A stretch of 32,096 bases of DNA. Origin: Treponema sp. Its GTDB lineage: Bacteria > Spirochaetota > Spirochaetia > Treponematales > Breznakiellaceae. The DNA lies in NCBI GenBank assembly GCA_031276815.1, contig JAISMJ010000124.1, positions 1 to 32,096 on the forward strand, in the 5' to 3' direction. Positions within the stretch are counted from its first letter, which is position 1, and every line of letters begins with the position of its first letter. The notes under the pieces were generated by a model. That model did no database searches and had not been told where the DNA came from. It worked only from the letters and a program-made list of their open reading frames with translations. Shown here in pieces: positions 15,199 to 25,775 of this stretch. The position numbers and the translations under genes are program-made.

Positions 15199-16065
15199 AT
15201 GATCGTCATTCGCAAGTGCAATAATAATATTATCTTCGCAGAAGACAGGGGGCGGCAGGTTATTGCCTTGGGCAAAGGTCTGGGGTTTAACCGGCGTTCC
15301 GGCGACGAAGTGGACATGCGCTTTGTCGAAAAAGTCTTCGTGCCGCAAGAATCCGTTCAGTTGAACTATATTTCGGAGATATTGGCGGATTTACCCTATG
15401 AATATGTGATACTTGCCAGTAAGATTGTCGATATGGGCAAGGCTCGTCTGGGGCAGGCGTTGAATCAGAGTATTGTCATCGCCCTCGCTGATCACCTGAC
15501 TTTTGCGATTAAACGCTATAACGAACACCTTGACATTCAGATGCCGCTGGTTTGGGACATCAAGCATATCTATCCGCTTGAGTTCGCTGTCGGCAAGGAG
15601 GCGCTCGACATCATACGAAAAGAGACGGGGATAGTCTTTCCCCTCGCCGAAGCCGCCGCGATCACCCTCCATTTTATCAACGCCGAGTCGGAGTTTGCTG
15701 ATATGCCGAACACGATTAAAATGGCAAATATCATCCAGAAATCGGTAGGTATCGTTGAATCCTACTATAAAACGATGTTTGATGAGAACACTTTTGATTT
15801 CAGCGGGTTTGTTACGCTGCTGCGTAATATGGTGCTGCGCTTCATGTACCCGCGTAAGGAGAAGCAGGTCGAGGAAGACACGGTGCTTTACGAACTGCTA
15901 CATAAACGGTATAGCTATGCGCTTGCCTGCGCGGAGAAGGTCGCCGTATTTATTGAGAGCGAGCAGGGCTGGCAGCTTACACGGAACGACGTCTCGTTCC
16001 TCACGCTCTATATTGACAGAATTACCGTGCATAACGGTTCTGATAAAGAAATTATAGGAGAATAA
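15199..16065 (+). CDS. licT: LicT/BglG family transcriptional antiterminator with altered PRD2
   Basis: The 288-residue protein has the usual three domains: RNA-binding CAT (about 1-56, K-C-N-N-N-I-I), PRD1 (about 70-170) and PRD2 (about 171-288). It should bind the RAT in its own leader and permit expression of the PTS genes. PRD1 keeps both phosphorylation histidines (H99 in A-D-H-L-T-F-A-I; H158 in T-L-H-F-I-N-A-E), through which the EII inhibits such proteins. In PRD2 the two histidines phosphorylated by HPr in LicT (H207 and H269) are replaced: F-V-T-L-L-R has Leu207, and L-T-L-Y-I-D-R has Tyr271. It probably does not need HPr-dependent activation. It ends 2 nt before the PTS gene. Confidence 0.93.
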   Translation: MIVIRKCNNNIIFAEDRGRQVIALGKGLGFNRRSGDEVDMRFVEKVFVPQESVQLNYISEILADLPYEYVILASKIVDMGKARLGQALNQSIVIALADHLTFAIKRYNEHLDIQMPLVWDIKHIYPLEFAVGKEALDIIRKETGIVFPLAEAAAITLHFINAESEFADMPNTIKMANIIQKSVGIVESYYKTMFDENTFDFSGFVTLLRNMVLRFMYPRKEKQVEEDTVLYELLHKRYSYALACAEKVAVFIESEQGWQLTRNDVSFLTLYIDRITVHNGSDKEIIGE

Positions 16066-16067
16066 AG

Positions 16068-18008
16068 ATGGCAAAAGATTTTGTTAAGACGGCGCAAGGC
16101 GTTCTTGCGGGTGTCGGCGGCAAAGAAAACATTCGGAGCGTGGTGCATTGCGCGACGCGGTTGCGGTTCACGTTGGTTGACCAGTCGAAGGCGAATGACG
16201 ATGCGGTGAAAGGCACCGGCGGCGTCGTGAGCGTGGTGAAAGCCGGCGGGTTGTATCAGGTGGTCATCGGAAACGATGTCCACGAGGTTTTTGTCGAGCT
16301 TGAGAAGCTGGGCGCTCCCACCGGATCGGCTTTCGTCGACGATGGGGGAGGGGGGGGGCAATCCCTGGGCGATATGCTTATCGGCACGATTGCCGGCGTA
16401 TTCACGCCGATATTCGCCGCGTTGATAGGCGTCGGACTTATCAAGGGATCGCTTGCGATACTCGCCGTGGTGTTCCCCGGCTGGGCGGCTTCCGGCGATA
16501 TGTCGTACACGGTTCTCTATGCGGCGGGAGACGCGCTCATGTACTTCCTGCCGATTTTCGTGGCCTACACCGCCTCGATTAAGTTCGGCCTTGACCCGCT
16601 GATCGGTATGACCATCGGCGCGGCGCTGGTCTATCCGGAGATTGTTGCCCAGTACCCGTTTGGTCCGTGGGGCGTGCATAACTTCCTGGGTATGCCTATC
16701 CTCGTTATGATGAGGTACAGCGGCACCGTGCTGCCCTCGATTATCGCGGCGTGGGGCGCGAGCAAGCTGTACAAGCATTTCAGAAAGACGCTGCCTTCAT
16801 CAGTCAAAAACTTCGTTACTCCCTTTTTGACGCTCGTTATCACGATTCCGGTGATGTTCCTGGTCATCGGGCCGGTATTCGGTATAGTCGGTCTGGGGAT
16901 TCAAACGGGTATCTCGGGCATTGTAGGAATACGGTTTATTGGGCCGATTCTGATTGGCTTGGTATTCGGCGCGTTCTGGCAGGTTTTGGTGATTTTCGGC
17001 CTGCACTGGGCGGTGGTGCCTCTCGCCATGCAGGAAGCGGCAGTCCCAAATCCGGTTTTCGGCGGACTCAAAGTTACCGCAACGTTAGTGTACTGCCAGA
17101 TAGCGGTTATCGCCCAGATGGGCGCAGTGTTCGCGATGGCGCTGAAGATTAAGAACGCCGAACGGCGTTCCGCGGCAATTGCGGCGGGTATCGGCGGCGT
17201 GTTCGGCATCACCGAGCCGATTATCTACGGTTTTACCCTGCCCAAAAAGCAGCCGTTCGTGCTTGCCTGCGTATCCGGCGCGATATGTGGAGCGCTGGCG
17301 GGCTTGTTCGGCAGCTTCAACTCAGGCGGCTACGGTATCGCCGCACAGATGGGCGGGCTGGGCATATTCAGCTATCCGGGCAACATCCTGCCCGGTTTTG
17401 CCGGTTCCACCATGAACCTCGTCATCGCGCTGTTGGCGGGTATCTTCTCCGCCGGTCTTGCGTTCCTGTTGGTCTACCTGACCTACAAGCCGGACGAGGC
17501 GGAACTCAAGACGACCGGCGCGGTGACGATTGACACGTCAAAGGTCGATACGGCAAAGGCGCGGAAGATATACTCGCCGGTGAAGGGGCGCGTGCTGCCA
17601 ATAACCCAGTCAGCGGACCCCGCGCACCAAGAGGAAGCCGTGGGGAAGGGCGTGTGCTTCATGCCGTTGGGCGGCAAGATTTTCGCCCCATGCAATGGGA
17701 AAGTCGAGATGGTCTTTGACACGAAACATGCGATTAATATCAAGTCCGACGACGGCGTTGAAGTACTGATACACTGCGGCATTGACACGGTGAAGCTGAA
17801 CGGCAAGGGCTTCACGCCCCACGTCAAGGACAATGACACGGTCAAAGCGGGACAGTTGATTCTGGAATACGACAAGGATATCATCGCCCGCGCCGGCTAC
17901 AACCTCGAAACACAGGTCGTCATTACCAATTCCGGCGACTACAAGTCGGTTACCCAGGCAAAGAGCGGCGACTGCATCGTAGGTGATTTGATTTTGTATG
18001 TGGAATAA
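16068..18008 (+). CDS. bglP: PTS beta-glucoside-specific enzyme IIBCA
   Basis: This membrane permease imports and phosphorylates beta-glucosides at the 6 position. Domain order is EIIB (about 1-90, phosphocysteine C28 in V-V-H-C-A-T-R-L-R-F), EIIC (about 100-460, with G-I-T-E-P-I-I-Y-G in the substrate region) and EIIA (about 500-646, H554 in T-K-H-A-I and H569 in V-L-I-H-C-G-I-D-T). The full length of 646 residues carries all three domains. The B-C linker is encoded by a guanine-rich run, including nine consecutive G (16350-16358), so a one-base slip would remove EIIC and EIIA. AGGAG precedes ATG 16068. It is followed by a strong terminator-like hairpin that could reduce expression of the genes behind it. 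Confidence 0.96.
   Translation: MAKDFVKTAQGVLAGVGGKENIRSVVHCATRLRFTLVDQSKANDDAVKGTGGVVSVVKAGGLYQVVIGNDVHEVFVELEKLGAPTGSAFVDDGGGGGQSLGDMLIGTIAGVFTPIFAALIGVGLIKGSLAILAVVFPGWAASGDMSYTVLYAAGDALMYFLPIFVAYTASIKFGLDPLIGMTIGAALVYPEIVAQYPFGPWGVHNFLGMPILVMMRYSGTVLPSIIAAWGASKLYKHFRKTLPSSVKNFVTPFLTLVITIPVMFLVIGPVFGIVGLGIQTGISGIVGIRFIGPILIGLVFGAFWQVLVIFGLHWAVVPLAMQEAAVPNPVFGGLKVTATLVYCQIAVIAQMGAVFAMALKIKNAERRSAAIAAGIGGVFGITEPIIYGFTLPKKQPFVLACVSGAICGALAGLFGSFNSGGYGIAAQMGGLGIFSYPGNILPGFAGSTMNLVIALLAGIFSAGLAFLLVYLTYKPDEAELKTTGAVTIDTSKVDTAKARKIYSPVKGRVLPITQSADPAHQEEAVGKGVCFMPLGGKIFAPCNGKVEMVFDTKHAINIKSDDGVEVLIHCGIDTVKLNGKGFTPHVKDNDTVKAGQLILEYDKDIIARAGYNLETQVVITNSGDYKSVTQAKSGDCIVGDLILYVE
16350..16358 (+). repeat. 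Nine-base poly-G tract inside bglP
   Basis: Nine consecutive G (preceded by five G and one A at 16344-16349) encode part of the flexible Gly linker between EIIB and EIIC. Gain or loss of one or two bases shifts the frame after residue 97. Confidence 0.9.
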
Positions 18009-18032
18009 AACCGTAGTTCACGTGTTTGTTTT

Positions 18033-18078
18033 CGGAGTTTGCGAAACGCCGTGCGCGCCGCGCAAACTCCGCTTTTTT
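18033..18078 (+). terminator. Intrinsic terminator after bglP
   Basis: CGGAGTTTGCG (18033-18043) pairs perfectly with CGCAAACTCCG (18061-18071), and C plus six T follow. The next gene has its own strong ribosome binding site (AAGGAGG), so this may be an attenuator within the locus rather than its end. Confidence 0.88.
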
Positions 18079-18113
18079 ATGAATAATGAAATAAAAGGAG
18101 GTGGAAAAGAGCG

Positions 18114-18872
18114 ATGGATGTTTTTGCCGGAGCTTCGGCGGAGAAGCTCACGATTTATGTGGTGCGCCACGGGGAGACGATTTTCAATCTGATGGACAGG
18201 GTGCAGGGGATTTGCGATAGTATTTTGACCGAAAAAGGAATAACCGGCGTGGTGAACATGGGCAAAGGGTTGCGCGGCGTGCCGTTCAATGCGGTTTATG
18301 CAAGCGATTTGAAACGGGCGGTTGACTCGGCGCGGCTTGCGATGAAACAGAACCGCGCAACCAAAGGTTGGACGGTCATCGAAAAGCCGGAATTGCGTGA
18401 AGTGAGTTTCGGCATTTTTGAGGGAGGTCCAAACAGCGCCATGTACGCCGCATTTGCCGAGTATTTGGGGCTTTTCGTTCCCAATTACACAACAGTGATA
18501 AGTGCCGCCATGACGCCTATCGTGCAATACTACGGCGGGGACATGAAAAAGTTCATAAAGGGTTTTGTGGACTTTAATAAGAAAATTGATACCGAGTATA
18601 AGATTACCGAGAGTGCGGACGAAGTTTATGCCCGTCTGCAGAAGGGCATGAGTGAGATTATTGCGGAAAACCCGGACGGTGGCAATGTGATGCTGGTCGC
18701 CCACGGGCTTTCAATTTGCTTTTTGCTTACGGCGGCGGTTGGTACCGAGGTTTCCGCGCCGCTTGAAAACTCAAGCGTTACCAAACTTGTCTATGACTAT
18801 GCGTCAAAAACCTATAGCATTGAGGGTCCGGCAGGCGATATGAGTTACGTGGAAGCCGGCGCGAAATTATAA
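18114..18872 (+). CDS. Histidine phosphatase superfamily protein (phosphoglycerate mutase-like)
   Basis: The 252-residue protein has the catalytic set of the superfamily: R-H-G-E-T with H19, a distal Arg in Y-A-S-D-L-K-R-A-V, the acid in L-R-E-V-S-F-G, and H197 in V-A-H-G. Members hydrolyse or transfer phosphate from sugar phosphates and other small molecules. The long insert (about 105-165) is unlike cofactor-dependent glycolytic mutase, so phosphatase activity is more likely. The position between the PTS permease and two 6-phospho-glucosidases suggests a sugar-phosphate substrate, which is inference. AAGGAGGTGG precedes ATG 18114. The decayed copy at 21913 carries a longer N-terminus, so an upstream secretion-type leader may have been lost here. 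Confidence 0.85.
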   Translation: MDVFAGASAEKLTIYVVRHGETIFNLMDRVQGICDSILTEKGITGVVNMGKGLRGVPFNAVYASDLKRAVDSARLAMKQNRATKGWTVIEKPELREVSFGIFEGGPNSAMYAAFAEYLGLFVPNYTTVISAAMTPIVQYYGGDMKKFIKGFVDFNKKIDTEYKITESADEVYARLQKGMSEIIAENPDGGNVMLVAHGLSICFLLTAAVGTEVSAPLENSSVTKLVYDYASKTYSIEGPAGDMSYVEAGAKL

Positions 18873-18923
18873 ACAAAAAAACATCATTTTTGAAACAGCA
18901 TCGGGGGATGGAACCTCCGATGA

Positions 18924-20408
<1,485 letters not shown>

Positions 20409-20446
20409 GATGTTTTTTTTAGAAATCTATTTTTAAGGAACAATAA

Positions 20447-21883
<1,437 letters not shown>

Positions 21884-21912
21884 GACATTTAAGAAACACA
21901 AAGAGACAAGAA

Positions 21913-22732
21913 ATGAAAAGAGTGATGAAAGTTTTTATCGCGGCGGTGTACAGGTCGGCGCTGTGTGCTGTGGATGTTTTCGCCGGGTCTTCGGCTGGGA
22001 AGGCGGATGCGCTTACGATTTACGCGGTACGGCATGGAGGCAGACATTTTCAATCTGATGGACAGGGTACAGGCGATTTTCGACGGTATACTGACTGAAA
22101 AGGGAATAACCGGCGCGGTGAACATAGGCAAGGAGTTGCGCGACATGTCATTCAACGCGGTCTACGCAAACGATTTGAAGCGGCAGTTGAGACGGCAGGG
22201 TTTGCGATGGAGCAGGATCGCGCAACCAAAGGTTGGACAGTCATCGAAAATCCGGAATTGCGCGAAGTGAGCTTCGGCTTTTTTGACGGCGATCCGAACC
22301 GGATGATGTACGCCGCATTTGTCGAGGATTTGGGGCTTTCCATTCCCGACGACGCAAAGTCGATAGTCACCGCCACCGCGCTTATCGCGCAGTACTACGA
22401 TGGGGACATAAAAAAGTTCCTTGAGGGTCTTGCGGACTTTAACAAGCAAATTGACATTGAGTATCAGATTTCCGAGAGTTCTGACGAAGTTTATGCCCAT
22501 TTGAAGAAGGGTATGGACGAGATTATTGCAGAAAATCCGGACAGCGGCAACGTGATGCTAGTCGCCCACGGATAGTCGATTTCCTTTTTGTTGGTGGCGA
22601 TTGGCATTGAGGTTTCTGGGCGACTTGGGAACTCAAGTGTTACCAAACTGTTACGACTATGCGTCAAAAACCTATAGCATTGAGGGTCCGGCAGGCGATA
22701 TGAGTTACACGGAAGCGGGCGTGAAAATGTAA
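21913..22732 (+). pseudogene. Decayed second copy of the histidine phosphatase gene
   Basis: The region is homologous along its length to 18114-18872 but broken. The frame shifts inside the R-H-G catalytic motif (A-V-R-H-G-G-R-H-F, near 22035) and again near 22190. An in-frame TAG at 22573 follows V-A-H-G, and another shift lies near 22650. The last 55 or so bases before the stop are nearly identical to the intact copy. At the 5' end it keeps an N-terminus of about 25 extra residues with a hydrophobic stretch (V-F-I-A-A-V-Y-R-S-A-L-C-A-V) that looks like a leader peptide. The intact copy begins later. No functional product is expected. Confidence 0.9.
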
Positions 22733-22768
22733 GCGAAAATTATATAAGCTGGTTTTAAACCGATTCTT

Positions 22769-22798
22769 GGAAAAAGTGAACTAACGTCCGCTTTTTCC
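22769..22798 (+). terminator. Hairpin before ptsH
   Basis: GGAAAAAGTG (22769-22778) pairs with CGCTTTTTCC (22789-22798), ten pairs with one wobble, followed by an A/T-rich tail with a short T-run. It could be a weak terminator or an mRNA processing site between the pseudogene and ptsH. Confidence 0.5.
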
Positions 22799-22819
22799 CT
22801 AAATTTTTAAGGAGTGTTT

Positions 22820-23077
22820 ATGAAAGAGATTATCTATACGATTAAGGACCCGCTGGGTATTCATGCGCGGCCCGCCGGACTGTTAGTCAAGAATTTGCAG
22901 AGGTTTGAAAGCACGATTACCATATCGCGAGGCGACGATAGCTGCAATGGCAAAAAATTACTTGCATTGATGAAGATGAGGGTAAAGACAGGCGAGACGA
23001 TTTCGTTGAAATGCGAAGGTGCGGATGAGGACGCTGTAGCTCATGCGGCGAAATCGTTTTTGTCGGAAAATTTATAA
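22820..23077 (+). CDS. ptsH: HPr-like phosphocarrier protein
   Basis: The 85-residue protein passes phosphate from enzyme I to EIIA. The active site H15 lies in G-I-H-A-R-P-A-G. The segment that in Firmicutes carries regulatory Ser46 (K-S-I-M-G-V-M-S-L) reads K-K-L-L-A-L-M-K-M, with Lys46, so HPr-kinase control is not expected. AAGGAG lies five bases before ATG 22820; the GTG at 22814 overlaps that site and is unlikely. Its place at the end of the beta-glucoside locus suggests a dedicated or the only HPr. Enzyme I is not in the window. Confidence 0.93.
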   Translation: MKEIIYTIKDPLGIHARPAGLLVKNLQRFESTITISRGDDSCNGKKLLALMKMRVKTGETISLKCEGADEDAVAHAAKSFLSENL

Positions 23078-23085
23078 GGTGAACT

Positions 23086-23115
23086 GCCCATCGGTCAGCG
23101 ATGGGCTTCTTGCTT
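23086..23115 (+). terminator. Hairpin after ptsH, probable end of the PTS locus
   Basis: GCCCATCG (23086-23093) and CGATGGGC (23099-23106) form a perfect eight-pair stem with a five-base loop, then TTCTTGCTT. The tail is T-rich but interrupted, so termination is likely but moderate. Confidence 0.6.
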
Positions 23116-23283
23116 CACAGACCGCGCTTATACTGTTAGAGCAACCTCTAACAATCCGGCAGTGCCGGTCCCCATAAGCATCGAATTTGTGAGCTTCGCA
23201 AGAATCTTGTGCGTATGAATATTGTAGAGAAAAAAGCATGCGGCGGAAACGCCTCATTTCTTGTAGCCTTCCGAGGTACCTAG

Positions 23284-23577
23284 GTGGTGTCGTCAATAAG
23301 GAAGGAAATAAAATAAGATACCAAGATGAAAGAAAGCGGAAAAGCGCCGCACAGACACGATATCAGCGATACGCTGTGGGAAAAGATACAAGACTTACTG
23401 CCGGGCAGGGCAAGTAAACAAGGTCGAGTCGCTCAGGACAATTGACGGTTTATCAACGCGGAAGCGGGAGGAGACCCGGAGGTATGACACAGAACCGTAT
23501 AAGGAGCGCCGTCTTATAGAGCATGTATTTCGATGGCTCAAACAGTGGAGAGGTATTGCTACTCGCCATGCGCGAAC
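23284..23577 (+). mobile_element. IS5-like insertion sequence remnant with an internally deleted transposase
   Basis: After the left end shared with 1719-1770, an ATG at 23326 opens 39 codons typical of an IS5-family N-terminus ([15 protein letters not shown]), ended by TGA at 23445 where an Arg codon is expected. Homology continues briefly (R-F-I-N-A), then jumps directly to the C-terminal part in another frame at 23480 (Y-D-T-E-P-Y-K-E-R-R-L-I-E, F-R-W-L-K-Q-W-R-G-I-A-T-R). The DDE core is missing and no right terminal repeat is visible; the sequence passes into 23-bp repeats at 23585. It is immobile. Confidence 0.85.
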
Positions 23578-23584
23578 CGGAGCA

Positions 23585-23722
23585 CCGCCCGCTCGTGCGG
23601 GTATCAGCCGCCCGCTCATGCGGGTATCGCCCGCCCGCCCCTGCGGGTATCGCCCGCCCGCTCCTGCGGGTATCGCCCGCCCGCTCCTGCGGGTGTCAGC
23701 CGCCCGCTCAGGCGGGTATCGC
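23585..23722 (+). repeat. Six contiguous 23-bp GC-rich repeats with an internal hairpin
   Basis: Units begin at 23585, 23608, 23631, 23654, 23677 and 23700 (consensus CCGCCCGCTCCTGCGGGTAT plus CGC or CAG), with a truncated seventh at 23723. Each contains CCCGC-4 nt-GCGGG, a small stem-loop. The loop bases vary (TCGT, TCAT, CCCT, TCCT, TCAG) and one substitution changes the stem. There are no spacers between units. All three + frames are open across the array. Confidence 0.93.
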
Positions 23723-23852
23723 CCGCCCACGCGCCATACTCTACGAGTTCCCCTTCACCGTACGCCGGCGCATAATAATTCCGTATGCGTCCCCAACTGT
23801 TGCTAGGAATACCGGCTACGGGCGGTGCGGACGGTGATTTTGTTAGAAAAAA

Positions 23853-24060
23853 TTATAAGAGGAGGCGCCGTCCAACCTAATGTTCAGCTTTGGGATATAA
23901 AGCGCACGGGGCGATTGTCTCATAATAACTCTTTACTTTTACAAAAATATGCGGTACAGTACATGCAAGAAGAGATACTGTCGCGGCGGCGGAAATGGAC
24001 GCCTATGAATACGCGGGCTGCTAGTGAGCGCAACGGTGGAACTCCCATAGCAAAACCGCA
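23853..24060 (+). repeat. Dispersed 0.2-kb repeat, copy A
   Basis: This stretch matches the reverse complement of 27499-27713 at roughly 80-85% by eye. Long shared blocks include CAGCTTTGGGATATAAAGCG, GGGGCGATTGTCT, ACTTTTACAAAAATATG and TGCAAGAAGAGATACTG. It contains no recognisable gene; the ORF crossing it (23825-24091) has no family features. Confidence 0.85.
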
Positions 24061-24188
24061 TACGTGGAAGGAAGCGGGAAAAGGCGTTTAACTACAAACA
24101 AGCCCCCATGCTTTGCTTTGGGGCGCTGATAACCAGTAAAAACAACAATGAAATACATACAAGGGCAGTAGAATGTGAGCATAAGAAA

Positions 24189-24208
24189 TATAATACACCT
24201 GTATTATA
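24189..24208 (+). promoter_or_regulatory. Cop-box-like operator dyad upstream of copZ
   Basis: TATAATACA-CC-TGTATTATA is a perfect nine-base inverted repeat with a two-base centre. Its core TACACCTGTA fits the TACAnnTGTA cop box bound by CopY-type copper repressors. TATAAT (24189-24194) inside it could be a -10 element, although no good -35 was found. It is about 80 nt before the copZ start. Confidence 0.7.
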
Positions 24209-24287
24209 AAACCCGCGTGTTGTATACCGGCGCGGACTAGGGTTTTGCTAGTCATTCCATGATACCAAATGTCATTCAGGAGGCAGT

Positions 24288-24491
24288 ATGAAGACAACAG
24301 TATATATAAAAGGCATGTCCTGTGAGCATTGCGTACAGCATGTTGCCGGCGCGATTAACGGGATACACGGCGTTACATCCGCTACAGTGAGCCTTAAAGA
24401 CAAGAAAGCCGTTGTGGAGCATAAGGACGGCGTTACGCTTGACCATATAAAGGCAGCCGTTGCGGAGGCGGGGTACGAGGTAACCGGATAA
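24288..24491 (+). CDS. copZ: Heavy-metal-associated domain protein, CopZ-like copper chaperone
   Basis: This is a single HMA domain of 67 residues with the metal-binding G-M-S-C-E-H-C near residues 9-15 and the usual beta-alpha-beta-beta-alpha-beta pattern ending G-Y-E-V-T-G. Such proteins carry Cu(I) in the cytoplasm and deliver it to a P-type ATPase or to a CopY repressor. AGGAGGC lies seven bases before ATG 24288. No copA ATPase or copY is in the window. The cop-box-like dyad upstream supports copper control. The next gene starts only three bases after its stop, so the DUF58 gene may share the transcript. Confidence 0.93.
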   Translation: MKTTVYIKGMSCEHCVQHVAGAINGIHGVTSATVSLKDKKAVVEHKDGVTLDHIKAAVAEAGYEVTG

Positions 24492-24494
24492 CTC

Positions 24495-25775
24495 ATGCAA
24501 AAAACATCAGTACGGAAAATACACGCAACGCGCGGACGGCGCGGGGAGCGGAGCGTTTCGAGCGAACCGGAGGCGTTAATCGGCGGGAGAGGCGTTCTTA
24601 TTGCGGGCGTTGCCGTGCTTGCGCCGGCGTTTTTGTGTGCGCCGCTCTTTGTCGCGCAGTTTTTATGTCTGTTTTTACTGCTTATTATCATCACGTCACG
24701 GATGTATACGGAATACCTTGTCCGTCATATCACGCTCATCAGGCGGGACGGGGAACTGAGAGAATTCAAGCGGCAGTGGGTCAGCGTTGAACTTATTGTG
24801 GAAAACCGGGGCGTAATTCCCGCGTATGCGCTTGCCATATACGACAGCCCCGGCATGTTGGCGCCTGTTCAGGGCGTTAAATTCGCCTGCGCTCTGCCGC
24901 ATCGCTCGCGTATAGTACAGGTCTGGAAGGGTTTCTGCTCTGAACGGGGCGTGTTTTTTCTGGGACCGGCAACTATCCGCGGCTCGGATCCGTGCGGGCT
25001 TTTCCCGTTTCAGATTACCTATACGGATATGACAACGTTGTTTGTATATCCGCAGCCGCGCATTTCGGGCATAACGCCATCCGGCGGCGTTCCGCTCGGC
25101 GCGCTTCTGTCGCATAATCCGCTTAACGAAGACCTTTCCCGCGCCTGCTCTCTCCGCCCCTATCAGGCGGGCGATGAACCGCGCCGCATAAACTGGAAGG
25201 CAAGCGCAAAAACCGGCGGCGGCGCCGCTTTCAGCCTCATGGTACATGAGTATGAGGCGACCGTTTCCTATCCCTGTATGGTGTTTCTCAACCTTGACCT
25301 ACGCTTGTACCCCCCGCGTAAAAGTCATGCGTATAGTGAACGGGCTATTGAGGCGGCGGCGGCGCTCTGCCGCGAGTCCTCAGAGAGGAAGCAGAATACC
25401 GGTATTATCATCTTTTCCGGAGGCAAACCGGAAAAAATCGATAGCATTGCCCAGAGCCGTTTTGCGCTTATCCCGATTCTGGAACGGCTCGCCCTCTTTC
25501 AGCAAGGAAACCGGCAGGATACGCCGCTTACCGCGGATGAGAAAAACCGCTGCGTTACCGTCTTGCTCGAAAGGGCAAAACACATGCAGGCGGGAACGCG
25601 GATTATGTACGTGGGTCCCGATTTGGAGCATGATGCGTACCTGTCTTTGAGCATACTGATCAAGTTTCATCTTTCTATTGAATATCTGATTATTGATGAA
25701 AAATCTGTCTCCGCGCTTGCGCCGGGCAACATGAAACGGTACCAGATGAAGGACATGGGCTATGCGATCATCTGA
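24495..25775 (+). CDS. DUF58 domain protein with N-terminal membrane hairpin
   Basis: The 426-residue protein has two membrane segments (about 30-70), a beta-rich middle (about 75-200) and the DUF58 signature S-L-R-P-Y-Q-A-G-D-E-P-R-R-I-N-W-K-A-S-A-K-T (about 218-239). That is followed by a von Willebrand A-like C-terminal half. In many bacteria DUF58 proteins are encoded beside a MoxR AAA ATPase and DUF4129/transglutaminase proteins and act in envelope protein maturation or stress; the exact role is not established. Here the DUF4129-type partner follows with a 14-nt overlap, but no moxR precedes. The ATG at 24495 has no strong ribosome binding site, suggesting coupling to copZ. Confidence 0.87.
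   Translation: MQKTSVRKIHATRGRRGERSVSSEPEALIGGRGVLIAGVAVLAPAFLCAPLFVAQFLCLFLLLIIITSRMYTEYLVRHITLIRRDGELREFKRQWVSVELIVENRGVIPAYALAIYDSPGMLAPVQGVKFACALPHRSRIVQVWKGFCSERGVFFLGPATIRGSDPCGLFPFQITYTDMTTLFVYPQPRISGITPSGGVPLGALLSHNPLNEDLSRACSLRPYQAGDEPRRINWKASAKTGGGAAFSLMVHEYEATVSYPCMVFLNLDLRLYPPRKSHAYSERAIEAAAALCRESSERKQNTGIIIFSGGKPEKIDSIAQSRFALIPILERLALFQQGNRQDTPLTADEKNRCVTVLLERAKHMQAGTRIMYVGPDLEHDAYLSLSILIKFHLSIEYLIIDEKSVSALAPGNMKRYQMKDMGYAII

Noticed and set aside
23585-23735. Possible CRISPR array
   Set aside because: The 23-bp units are directly adjacent with no spacers, and no cas genes are nearby; it is a minisatellite.
23523-23837. Pro/Arg-rich ORFs over the 23-bp repeats
   Set aside because: All frames are open because of repeat composition; there are no start signals and no conserved domain.
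23825-24091. 88-codon ORF across repeat copy A
   Set aside because: The homologous copy B does not keep the frame, so it is not a conserved coding sequence.
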